This document shows, in pieces, positions 9,054 to 15,652 of a DNA stretch of 64,000 bases; position 1 is the stretch's first letter; each line of letters opens with the position of its first letter. This DNA is from Desulfobulbaceae bacterium DB1. Lineage in GTDB: Bacteria; Desulfobacterota; Desulfobulbia; Desulfobulbales; SURF-16. The stretch spans positions 30,772 to 94,771 of the forward strand of contig MQUF01000012.1 of the NCBI GenBank assembly GCA_001914235.1, in the 5' to 3' direction. The notes under the pieces are model-generated. The model made no database searches. It had not been told where the DNA came from and saw nothing but the letters and a program-made list of their open reading frames with translations. The position numbers and the translations under genes are program-made.

Positions 9054-10280
9054 ATGCGGGTCATGCTGCCTCTTGTCTTCTGCTCGATTCTTCTTGCTGT
9101 CTTTGTCCCGTCCCTCCGCGCCCAGCAGGATGACGGTTCGCCATGGCATGTCCCTGTCAAGACGGTTGCGATTATAACGGAAGATGATCAGGGTGCGCCG
9201 CTGCAGTTTCCCTCCATTGTTTTTTTTGATAAAACGATGGATGAAACGTATGTGGTAACGGGTGGCAAGGGTCGGATTAGTGTGTACGGGTCTGATTATT
9301 TCCCAAAAATTTCCCTTGGTGTCGGCCGTGGAGTAGAAACGCCCAACGGTCTCCATGTCGCCGACGATGGGCGTCTTTTTGTCTGCCAGGGGCAGTCTGC
9401 CGGGAAACCTCCTCGGCTGACGATCCTGAACGGTGCTTTTTTCCTTGAAAAGGAAATTACCTTTGCCGACATCCCGGGAGCCGAATCCTTTATTCCCGGC
9501 CGTCTTTCCGTCGGCATAAACGGCAATATGTATATTGTTCCCACCAATATGCCCGGAGCGCTCGTTTTGGACAAGGACGGAAAATTTCTTCGTTGGCTGA
9601 AACCGAAGGATAAAGTGCAGGTCGAGGAAGAAGCGCCTGTTGCGGGGGAAGGCGTCGGCGGCTTGCGGGAATCGGAATCATTGGGCGATGCGACCGAAGA
9701 GGGCGAGCCTCAAGCCGAGACGCCGCCAGCCGGCAATGAGGAACCGCAACCCCGGGATCAACGGGCGGCGGAAATGGAAGGTTTACCGGAATTTCTCAGG
9801 CCGGTGACAAAAGAAGCCGAAGAAGGCGCGAATGTTACTGATCCGGCCGGGGCGGTACAATTGACGGATGTGGTGTGCGATTCCAAGGGGCATATTTATC
9901 TTTTGAGTGAAGAAACCAGTAAGGTGTATGTCTATAACGCCGCGGAACAATATCTTTTTTCCTTCGGCCAGAAAGGCGGTTCCGAAGGCAAGATGAGTCG
10001 TCCTCGGGCGTTGGCGGTTGACGAGGAGAAAAAGAGCATCTATGTCGTTGATTATATGCGCCACACGATTCTGCTCTATAATTTTGCCGGACGATTTCTT
10101 TTTGAAATCGGCGGCTTTGGACGGTCGCCGCGCTGGTTTAATTTTCCGGCGGATCTGGCTTTGAACAGACAGGGAAATCTCATCGTGGCAGACCTCTTTA
10201 ATAAGAGGGTGCAGGTGCTGGATGTGCAGTTTGAGGCCTCTGTTTCCTTGTTCGGCCCCGGCGATAAATCGGCGAAGTAG
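9054..10280 (+). CDS. Secreted NHL-repeat beta-propeller protein with acidic insert
   Basis: About 408 residues. A signal peptide (MRVMLPLVFC... ending SLRAQQ) precedes NHL-type repeats such as GIAVD-like blades: PNGLHVADDGRLFV, DVVCDSKGHIYLL, PRALAVDEEKKSIYVV, PADLALNRQGNLIV. A Glu/Pro/Gly-rich acidic insert of about 75 residues sits between blades near the middle. The reading frame is open back to 8946, but the hydrophobic signal begins at the ATG at 9054, so I prefer that start although no strong ribosome site precedes it. It probably scaffolds or docks the neighbouring 10-heme cytochrome, an inference from position and from the same pairing elsewhere in the window. Confidence 0.85.
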   Translation: MRVMLPLVFCSILLAVFVPSLRAQQDDGSPWHVPVKTVAIITEDDQGAPLQFPSIVFFDKTMDETYVVTGGKGRISVYGSDYFPKISLGVGRGVETPNGLHVADDGRLFVCQGQSAGKPPRLTILNGAFFLEKEITFADIPGAESFIPGRLSVGINGNMYIVPTNMPGALVLDKDGKFLRWLKPKDKVQVEEEAPVAGEGVGGLRESESLGDATEEGEPQAETPPAGNEEPQPRDQRAAEMEGLPEFLRPVTKEAEEGANVTDPAGAVQLTDVVCDSKGHIYLLSEETSKVYVYNAAEQYLFSFGQKGGSEGKMSRPRALAVDEEKKSIYVVDYMRHTILLYNFAGRFLFEIGGFGRSPRWFNFPADLALNRQGNLIVADLFNKRVQVLDVQFEASVSLFGPGDKSAK

Positions 10281-10291
10281 CAGGAGGGAAG

Positions 10292-10825
10292 TTATTTGTC
10301 GGGTGGGTACTTGTAGAGCTTTCTTTGCAGGGTTCTTCGATGGATGCCAAGCCTTTTTGCTGTTTCCGAGATGTTGCCGCCGCAATCCGCCAGAACCCGG
10401 TTGATATGTTCCCATTCCGTTCTGGCCAGGGAGGGTGCCATGAAATCTTCCTCCTGGTTGTCGATTTCCACTTCGGGATTACGGGTAAATGCGTTCAGGA
10501 TATCGCCCACGTCCGCGGGCTTCGGCAGGTAGTAAACAGCCCCTAATTTGACTGCATCCGTTGCCGTGGCAATGCTGCCGTAACCGGTTAAGACAACCGC
10601 TTTGAGCGCAGGGTCAATTTGCAGGGCATCCCTGATCAGTTCAAGTCCCGATTTTCCGGGCATCTTCATGTCCACCACCGCGAGTTTCGGCTTGTGTCGC
10701 TCGATGATTTCCATGGCCTCATCGTAATTTGCCGCCATGTAAACGACGAATCCTCTGTTTTCAAAAGCCCTGCCCATCCTGCTTCGAAAAAGATCTTCAT
10801 CGTCGACGATAAGAATAGCTTCCAT
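10292..10825 (-). CDS. RegA/PrrA/ActR-type response regulator
   Basis: A 177-residue two-domain regulator. The receiver has IVDDED, phospho-acceptor Asp in AVVDMKMPG (about residue 53) and Lys in YLPKPAD. A short linker leads to a Fis-type helix-turn-helix, ISETAKRLGIHRRTLQRKL, the hallmark of RegA/PrrA/ActR regulators. No AAA+ domain is present, so it acts with the ordinary polymerase. It follows the RegB-like kinase gene after about 105 bases and is likely co-transcribed. The start is the ATG before EAILIVDDE; an in-frame GTG at 10858 is possible. Family members control respiration and redox genes. Confidence 0.9.
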   Translation of the reverse strand: MEAILIVDDEDLFRSRMGRAFENRGFVVYMAANYDEAMEIIERHKPKLAVVDMKMPGKSGLELIRDALQIDPALKAVVLTGYGSIATATDAVKLGAVYYLPKPADVGDILNAFTRNPEVEIDNQEEDFMAPSLARTEWEHINRVLADCGGNISETAKRLGIHRRTLQRKLYKYPPDK

Positions 10826-10930
10826 TTGTAAAACGTTCTCCCCTGCATTTATAGTCACATCGGACCCGCCTCAAAATTACCCAGGCCGAATGCCGGACTT
10901 TCATGGTTTACTGTCGTCGGCCAACCTGGG

Positions 10931-12316
10931 TCAGCCATTGGTGTTTCTTCGCAAACGGCTTGCTTCAACCCGTTCCAGGGCAAAAGTAAGCACGGCGGTT
11001 GTTCCTTCCCCCGGTTTGGAGATGAGCTTTAAGTCGCCGCCGAATCGGTTGGCCATAATTTTAGCAAGATAGAGGCCAAGGCCCATGCCTTTTCCTGGTT
11101 GCTTGCTGGTGTAAAACGGTTCAATTGCTCGCTTGAGAAAATCCGGGTCCATGCCCGTCCCGTGATCCAACACTTCAAAATAAAGAAAATTTGCGTCTTT
11201 TCGGCATGTGATGTCAATCGGTGATCCCGGCTCAGAGGCATCCATGGCATTTTTCATGAGTTCCCGGATGGTGCGGGTCAAGGTGCGAACCGGCATCACG
11301 ACCTGAAGATCACCAACCTGGTTGATAAAATTGACCTGTTGCAGATTCTCAAAATTGAACAAGGCCATGGCTTCATACACTAGCTCTTTAATGCTGAATT
11401 TGTCAACCGCTTCTCCAAGAAGTTTACCGCTGTCGGCCGACATCTGGTAAAGGATTTCCTTGCAGCGTGATACTTGATCGCGGATAAGCCGTGTATCGTC
11501 TATTAAATTTTTGTCGCCACCGTTTTTTTTGAAATGAAAGAGCATTTCGCCGGCGGCCACGGCAATGGTGGAGAGCGGTGTGGAAAATTCATGGGCCGCG
11601 CCGGCGGCAAAAGTGGCCAGGGAGGCGAGTTTTTCGTTTCGCATTTTTTCTTCGTCAAGTTCCTTGCGCACGGCTTCCTGTTCCTGCATGTTTTTTTTGA
11701 TCTGGCCCACCGGGTAGACAATAAGAATAACCACCAGGAAAAAGATGAAAAACATGAAATAACTGTGGCTGCGCAAATAGGCATCCATTTGATTGTTGAA
11801 AACAGCCAGGAGATCGGGTTGCAAGCCGGCCAGGTCTGAGCCTGCCAGCAGGGAATGGTCAAGCCGGGCCGGATCGGAAAAATAAAAAAAGAGTGAGTAA
11901 CAGAAGACAGTGAAGCCGGCAAGGGAGTAAGAACAAGTTTTTTCCAGCAACAAGGCGCCCAGGACAATATAAATGATGAAAAGAATGTTCAAGGGGTTGA
12001 AAATGGAAACAACATTGAAAAAGAGCAGAGTCATCAATGTCACGTCAAGCGACATGACCAGCGACGGCATCCTGCAGGGAATTTCTTTTTTTGCCCGCAA
12101 TAGACCGTAAAGCAGAATGTTGCTGATCAGGCCAAGGCCGATGGTTATATAAGCCTGGGGGGGTGAAATTGAAAGGTGAAAAATTTTCAAGCTGAAGAAG
12201 AGCAGCAGAATTTGGCAGGCAATGGTTGCCCAGCGGAGGCGAAGAAGCCAGAGAAACGTGATGTTCTGCTTGCTGTACGAGGTTGGGGATATGATTTTTT
12301 GATCGGTTGTATTCAC
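10931..12316 (-). CDS. RegB/PrrB-type redox sensor histidine kinase
   Basis: A 461-residue kinase with six N-terminal membrane helices (about 20-215), a HisKA domain with the RegB-like H-box GAAHEFSTPLSTIAV (family consensus HELGTPLSTI) and an ATPase domain with NAMDAS, DHGTGM and GMGLGLY. A cysteine in SRCKEIL lies shortly after the H-box, where RegB proteins carry their redox-active Cys. The membrane part has FNPLNI, a partial match to the GGxxNPF quinone-binding motif, lacking the two Gly. The start is GTG with AAGGA seven bases upstream. With the adjacent RegA-like regulator it should report the quinone or redox state to respiratory genes. Confidence 0.9.
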   Translation of the reverse strand: MNTTDQKIISPTSYSKQNITFLWLLRLRWATIACQILLLFFSLKIFHLSISPPQAYITIGLGLISNILLYGLLRAKKEIPCRMPSLVMSLDVTLMTLLFFNVVSIFNPLNILFIIYIVLGALLLEKTCSYSLAGFTVFCYSLFFYFSDPARLDHSLLAGSDLAGLQPDLLAVFNNQMDAYLRSHSYFMFFIFFLVVILIVYPVGQIKKNMQEQEAVRKELDEEKMRNEKLASLATFAAGAAHEFSTPLSTIAVAAGEMLFHFKKNGGDKNLIDDTRLIRDQVSRCKEILYQMSADSGKLLGEAVDKFSIKELVYEAMALFNFENLQQVNFINQVGDLQVVMPVRTLTRTIRELMKNAMDASEPGSPIDITCRKDANFLYFEVLDHGTGMDPDFLKRAIEPFYTSKQPGKGMGLGLYLAKIMANRFGGDLKLISKPGEGTTAVLTFALERVEASRLRRNTNG

Positions 12317-12622
12317 TGAATATTCCTTCTGGAGGCCGCAAGACGGAAATCAGGAGTCAGTATCACAAAACCGGGAGCAGGACCTTTTTCCGGCTAAGAA
12401 ATTGCGCGCATAGGTTCTGCTTGCAAATCGAGTCAGTTGCGGATGGATGCCGGTTCGTTCCTTTGCCGCATGTTATTCCGGCTCCTGTCTCCTGAACAGC
12501 AACAAAAAAAATGAATATGCGACATTATACCACATCTGTACAAATCATTATGTGTGTTAAATACTTTTCAGGGTAACTTGTCAATTTATTCATCAACTGA
12601 CAACGCTAAAATGGAGGAGCTC
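12317..12622. other. 306-bp divergent intergenic region
   Basis: It lies between the RegB-like kinase gene (minus) and the tusA-like gene (plus). Promoters for both must lie here, but I see no clear -35/-10 or -24/-12 pair. An upstream in-frame ATG at 12554 for the tusA-like gene is not used in my reading because the downstream ATG has a far better ribosome site. Confidence 0.35.
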
Positions 12623-12859
12623 ATGGATGTGAAGGCTGATTTGACGTTGGACGCAAAAGGATTAAGCTGTCCCATGCCGTTGCTTAAGACCAAGCAGTTT
12701 ATTGGTAAAATCAAGCTGGGCGAGGTGCTTGAGGTGCTGGGCACGGATCCGGGGTCAAAAAACGATCTCCCGGGCTGGTGCGAGCGATCGGGACATGAGT
12801 TTCTCGGCGCTGAAGACGGCGGTGGTTTTTTCAAGTTTTATATTCGACGCGGAAAATAA
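12623..12859 (+). CDS. TusA/SirA-like sulfur-carrier family protein
   Basis: A 78-residue protein with the TusA signature LDAKGLSCPMPLLKTK, including the catalytic Cys in the CPxP motif near residue 16, and the C-terminal beta-alpha-beta fold (GEVLEVLGTDPGS... WCERSGHEFL... FKFYIRR). The ATG at 12623 follows a strong GGAGG. TusA-family proteins carry sulfur as a persulfide for tRNA thiolation, molybdopterin synthesis or sulfur oxidation. In sulfur-metabolising Desulfobacterota they often sit alone, as here. The exact role cannot be read from the sequence. Confidence 0.9.
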   Translation: MDVKADLTLDAKGLSCPMPLLKTKQFIGKIKLGEVLEVLGTDPGSKNDLPGWCERSGHEFLGAEDGGGFFKFYIRRGK

Positions 12860-12869
12860 TTCCTGCCGG

Positions 12870-12904
12870 GGAAAATCCGGGGATTTCTTTTCCTCGGATT
12901 TTCC
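12870..12904 (+). terminator. Hairpin after the tusA-like gene
   Basis: The arms GGAAAATCCG and CGGATTTTCC form a perfect 10-bp stem ten bases after the stop codon. The loop and right arm are T-rich (TTTCTTTTCC). The tetranucleotide tract begins within its last two bases, so tract length could affect the downstream flank of this structure. Confidence 0.5.
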
Positions 12905-12953
12905 TACCTACCTACCTACCTACCTACCTACCTACCTACCTACCTACCTACCT
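12903..12953 (+). repeat. Tetranucleotide microsatellite (CCTA)12.75
   Basis: It holds twelve perfect copies of CCTA plus CCT, 51 bp without interruption. It is the only simple repeat of this length that I noticed in the window. It is intergenic in my annotation, 43 bases after the tusA-like gene and about 300 bp before the second PilZ-like gene. Tracts of this kind mutate by slipped-strand mispairing. Confidence 0.97.
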
Positions 12954-13249
12954 GTTGCCTTGTCGGCTGCTGCGGCAATCCCTGTTTTTTTCTGAAGTTG
13001 CATTCGTGGAATCAAATTAACAACTGTACGTGCTTACAAGCGGGGCTATCAGGCCAAATTTTCAGCATGATACACCTGGCGAGACACTTTTTCAGGGTGC
13101 GACAATTCACCGCATACCGCCACAGGGGGATCTGTGTTATTAATTAAATTAATTGATTGTTAATTCTATTTTTTTTGTAATGTCGGTTGCGCCTGCATCA
13201 GGTTTGCGGCCGCAAAGGTTGTGAAGATAATAAAGTCCGGGGAGCAATA
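12954..13249. other. Intergenic region before the PilZ-like gene
   Basis: No gene is evident. It contains a copy of the recurrent palindrome (13098-13114) and a very A/T-rich stretch (13138-13175, repeated TTAATTAA-like words) that could be a promoter or protein-binding region. No GG-N10-GC sigma-54 element with correct spacing was found. Confidence 0.4.
13098..13114. promoter_or_regulatory. Copy of the recurrent palindrome (TGCGACAATTCACCGCA)
   Basis: The outer arms TGCG and CGCA and the central CAATT are kept, with two mismatches in the right half. It lies about 135 bp upstream of the PilZ-like gene. Confidence 0.5.
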
Positions 13250-13567
13250 ATGAAAATGGAAGGTGACAGCACAACCGTTTTATCCGACGGCAGGTTGGCA
13301 AAACGACTTACCTGTGAACAGTTCGGCGGCGAATCGACAATGATGCTTGAGATACGTGCTCTTTCCCTGGACAGCATGGAGGCCCGTTTGCTGAACATCA
13401 GCGAAACCGGCATGGGCATCATGACCGACGGCGAACTTGAGCTTGGTCAAATGGTCAATATAGCTGGTAATGCCCAGGAAAATATGTCGAAAAAGGCGGT
13501 CGTTATGTGGTCGCGAAGAGATAATCAGGGGTTCAGGTCCGGGTTGAAATTTATCCGGGCAAGTTGA
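13250..13567 (+). CDS. PilZ-like domain protein
   Basis: A 105-residue protein. LAKRLTCE near the N-terminus and ARLLNISETGMGI (about residues 46-58) followed by a QMVNIAG strand and KKAVVMWSRRD match the PilZ barrel, with the NxSxxG motif intact as NISETG. The first motif has a spacing less typical than RxxxR, so c-di-GMP binding is probable but not certain. The ATG at 13250 has GGGGAG five bases upstream; the frame is open to 13187 but lacks a site there. It is the second PilZ-like protein beside cytochrome genes in this window. Confidence 0.75.
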   Translation: MKMEGDSTTVLSDGRLAKRLTCEQFGGESTMMLEIRALSLDSMEARLLNISETGMGIMTDGELELGQMVNIAGNAQENMSKKAVVMWSRRDNQGFRSGLKFIRAS

Positions 13568-13961
13568 TTTTCCCCTGCTTTTTTAAAAATGAAAAACGAC
13601 ATCGTTTGTTGTGTTTTTGCAGGTTTTAGCAAGGAGGCAGGTGAAAGAGGATGTGGGCTAAAAAAAATTAACTCCTCGCTTAACTTTTTTTAGTGTTTAA
13701 GTTTTTTTCATGCCGTAACTGTTCAATGTTTCAATAGTTAAGTTGTAGTGTTCAGGAGAAAATGTATCTCTAAATTTCAGAAAAGGTCGGGACGGTAATC
13801 GCGGCAAGCCGCGGCGACGGCCGGTTTGTCCTTGCCAGGTGATGATTCCGGTGGAAATGCACACTGACTGTGTGTTTGCCGGATTGAAGTTTTTTTAATA
13901 TTTTAATGAGACTGGTTCAATAGTCTTGATGAAAAGGAAGAGCGTACAATAAATTGATGAA

Positions 13962-13976
13962 TGGCATGTTTTATGC
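13962..13976 (+). promoter_or_regulatory. Candidate sigma-54 (-24/-12) promoter
   Basis: TGGCATGTTTTATGC has the exact GG-N10-GC spacing and TGGCA at -24. Transcription would start near 13988 and read into the cytochrome gene at 14111 with a leader of about 120 bases that contains the 17-bp palindrome. Confidence 0.65.
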
Positions 13977-14021
13977 GACTCTGGTACATTGTGGGAAGAG
14001 GATAACGTTGGCGTGAGACGG

Positions 14022-14038
14022 TGCGACAATTTGCCGCA
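14022..14038. promoter_or_regulatory. Copy of the recurrent palindrome (TGCGACAATTTGCCGCA)
   Basis: It is an almost perfect dyad, with arms TGCGACAA and TTGCCGCA around one T. It lies 73 bp upstream of the cytochrome ATG and downstream of the predicted sigma-54 start, so it could be a second control point or an untranslated-leader element. Confidence 0.6.
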
Positions 14039-14110
14039 TTTCCATTCCGCTCAAATCATGCTAGGTAAAAGTCGTGGTAAGGCAAGCTAAAAAACGAGAT
14101 GGAGGGATTC

Positions 14111-15244
14111 ATGAATAAAAGAATGAAGGGAGTTGCGCTGTTTGTCGGTATGGCCGGAGTTTGTTTTCTGTTGCCGTCGCTTTCTTTTTCCAAGGCGACC
14201 GGCCCCTGTGTTAACTGTCACACTATGCATAACAGTCAGGACAGCGATCCTGTGAGCGGCGATGGCCCCTATGGCGCCTTGACGAATGCCAATGGGTGTG
14301 TTGGTTGCCACACGGGCACAAATGGCGACGGAAAAAACATACCATATATTATGGGTCCTGCACCTGGTGCGGGAACGGAAACCGCCGGCGGTTCCTTTTA
14401 CTGGGTAACCCAAGATGAAACCTACGGTCATAACGTGGTTGGTATTTCGGTGGCGGATACGCTTATCGGGAAAACTCCTCCCGGCTGGAATTCCACATTC
14501 GATGCCAATACCCAGGTCGCCACCGCGGGCGCGGCAGACTGGGGGGTAAATCAGTTGACCTGTGCCGGGGTCTACGGCTGTCACGGCATGCATACCGACG
14601 CGGGTTCCGGGCTTGATGATTTCAGTGCCATATCCGGTGCTCATCACGGTGATGATACCACTATTGACGGGTCTTCAACCGCTGCCAGCTATCGCTTTCT
14701 GTATCAGATTATCGGCACTGAAGATGATGACTGGGAGTTGACAGTCGGGTCTGCCGATCATAATCAATATTTCGGACTTGACAGGGCTGATGATACACAG
14801 CCTGTTGCCGGGCTCGCCACGCAAACCATCAATTATCTCTGCGCTGAATGTCACGGGAATTTCCACTCCGGAGACGGAGATCTTGGTGCTGATGATGCAA
14901 GTTTCGGGGCAGCATGGTTGCGACATCCCACCGACTATGACATGAACAATGTCAAAACAAAGCCGGACTATGCCGGATATAACGAGGGCAGCTCCGCGTA
15001 TAATCCGATCACCCCGGTGGCAACTGAAAGCGAAACAGCCGGCGTTGTGGATAAAGATGTTTCCGCGGACATTTATGTTGACGGCGATGCCATTGTCAAC
15101 TGCATCTCCTGTCATCGGGTGCATGGATCTCCATATAAGGATATGCTCCGTTGGGATTACAATGAGTGCAACGCTGCAGATGCTGGATCAAATCAAACTG
15201 ATTGCGGTTGTTTTGTCTGCCACTCCACCAAGGATGACGTTTAA
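14111..15244 (+). CDS. Secreted multiheme cytochrome with CxxCH x5 and one C-x5-CH site
   Basis: A 377-residue precursor with a signal peptide ending near SFSKAT. Heme motifs are CVNCH (followed by TMHNSQ), CVGCH, CAECH, CISCH and CFVCH, plus CAGVYGCH, a five-residue-spaced C-x5-CH. The same unusual site occurs in the homologue at 26269-27360. Asp/Gly-rich segments separate the hemes. GGAGGG precedes the ATG at 14111. It is the first gene before the conduit cluster, set off from it by a strong terminator and preceded by a sigma-54 promoter, so it may be made in larger amounts. It is probably an extracellular or periplasmic electron-transfer protein. Confidence 0.9.
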   Translation: MNKRMKGVALFVGMAGVCFLLPSLSFSKATGPCVNCHTMHNSQDSDPVSGDGPYGALTNANGCVGCHTGTNGDGKNIPYIMGPAPGAGTETAGGSFYWVTQDETYGHNVVGISVADTLIGKTPPGWNSTFDANTQVATAGAADWGVNQLTCAGVYGCHGMHTDAGSGLDDFSAISGAHHGDDTTIDGSSTAASYRFLYQIIGTEDDDWELTVGSADHNQYFGLDRADDTQPVAGLATQTINYLCAECHGNFHSGDGDLGADDASFGAAWLRHPTDYDMNNVKTKPDYAGYNEGSSAYNPITPVATESETAGVVDKDVSADIYVDGDAIVNCISCHRVHGSPYKDMLRWDYNECNAADAGSNQTDCGCFVCHSTKDDV

Positions 15245-15652
15245 TTTGTGATCTTTGCTTATGCGTAAAGCCCGCACTCCGTGTGCGTATTAATTGACAA
15301 GAGAAATTGCTAACGGAAAACAGTTAGCCTCATGATATAAATTCCGGCCAGGAAACGATACCCCTTCCCTCCTAATCGTTTCCGGGCCGGAATTTTTTTT
15401 GCAAAAAAAATGAATGATGCTTCATGGTTGCTTCGGTTTAACTTGTCATTGGGGATCTTTTTTGTTTTATTTGCTGAATGGTGATTTTGTCAAAAAATAT
15501 CATTTCATAATGAATCGGTATATTTTTTTTCCTTTTTTTCAGTATGTTGTCTCTTGGTCGCTGCGTTCTTGAATTGTTCTTTTAAAGGAGACGAGTTTGA
15601 GTGGTCGCTCATAACATGCACATCTCTTCAGGGCTTGGGAAATAAAAAACGT
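15245..15652. other. 408-bp intergenic region before the conduit cluster
   Basis: It contains the terminator at 15339-15400 and an A/T-rich stretch (15480-15545) that is the likely promoter region for the cluster. TTGGGGATCTTTTTTGT (near 15450) resembles a -24/-12 promoter but ends in GT instead of GC. No gene is evident; an in-frame extension back to 15554 lacks signal-peptide character. Confidence 0.4.
15339..15400 (+). terminator. Strong intrinsic terminator
   Basis: The arms AAATTCCGGCC-A-GGAAACGAT and ATCGTTTCC-G-GGCCGGAATTT form a 20-bp stem with one mismatch and a 15-base loop. The run of eight T residues at 15393-15400 completes a classical terminator for the cytochrome gene ending at 15244. 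Confidence 0.92.

Larger units (their letters stand above)
13568..14110. other. 543-bp regulatory region before the 5-heme cytochrome gene
   Basis: No gene is evident. From left to right it holds a GC-rich hairpin CGCGGC-AA-GCCGCG (13800-13813), the palindrome CACAC-N5-GTGTG (13860-13874), a good sigma-54 promoter (13962-13976) and a copy of the recurrent 17-bp palindrome (14022-14038). The 13860 palindrome lies about 90 bp before the promoter, which is a normal enhancer position. I looked for a GEMM c-di-GMP riboswitch and did not find its conserved core. Confidence 0.5.

Noticed and set aside
12903..12953. CRISPR array
   Set aside because: The unit is four bases with no spacers; it is a microsatellite.
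12702..12995. Plus-strand frame that reads the CCTA tract as LPTY repeats
   Set aside because: It overlaps the tusA-like gene in another frame, lacks a ribosome site and shows no coding character outside the tract.
13780..13880. GEMM c-di-GMP riboswitch before the cytochrome gene
   Set aside because: The conserved GEMM core words are absent, and the region lies upstream of the predicted transcription start.
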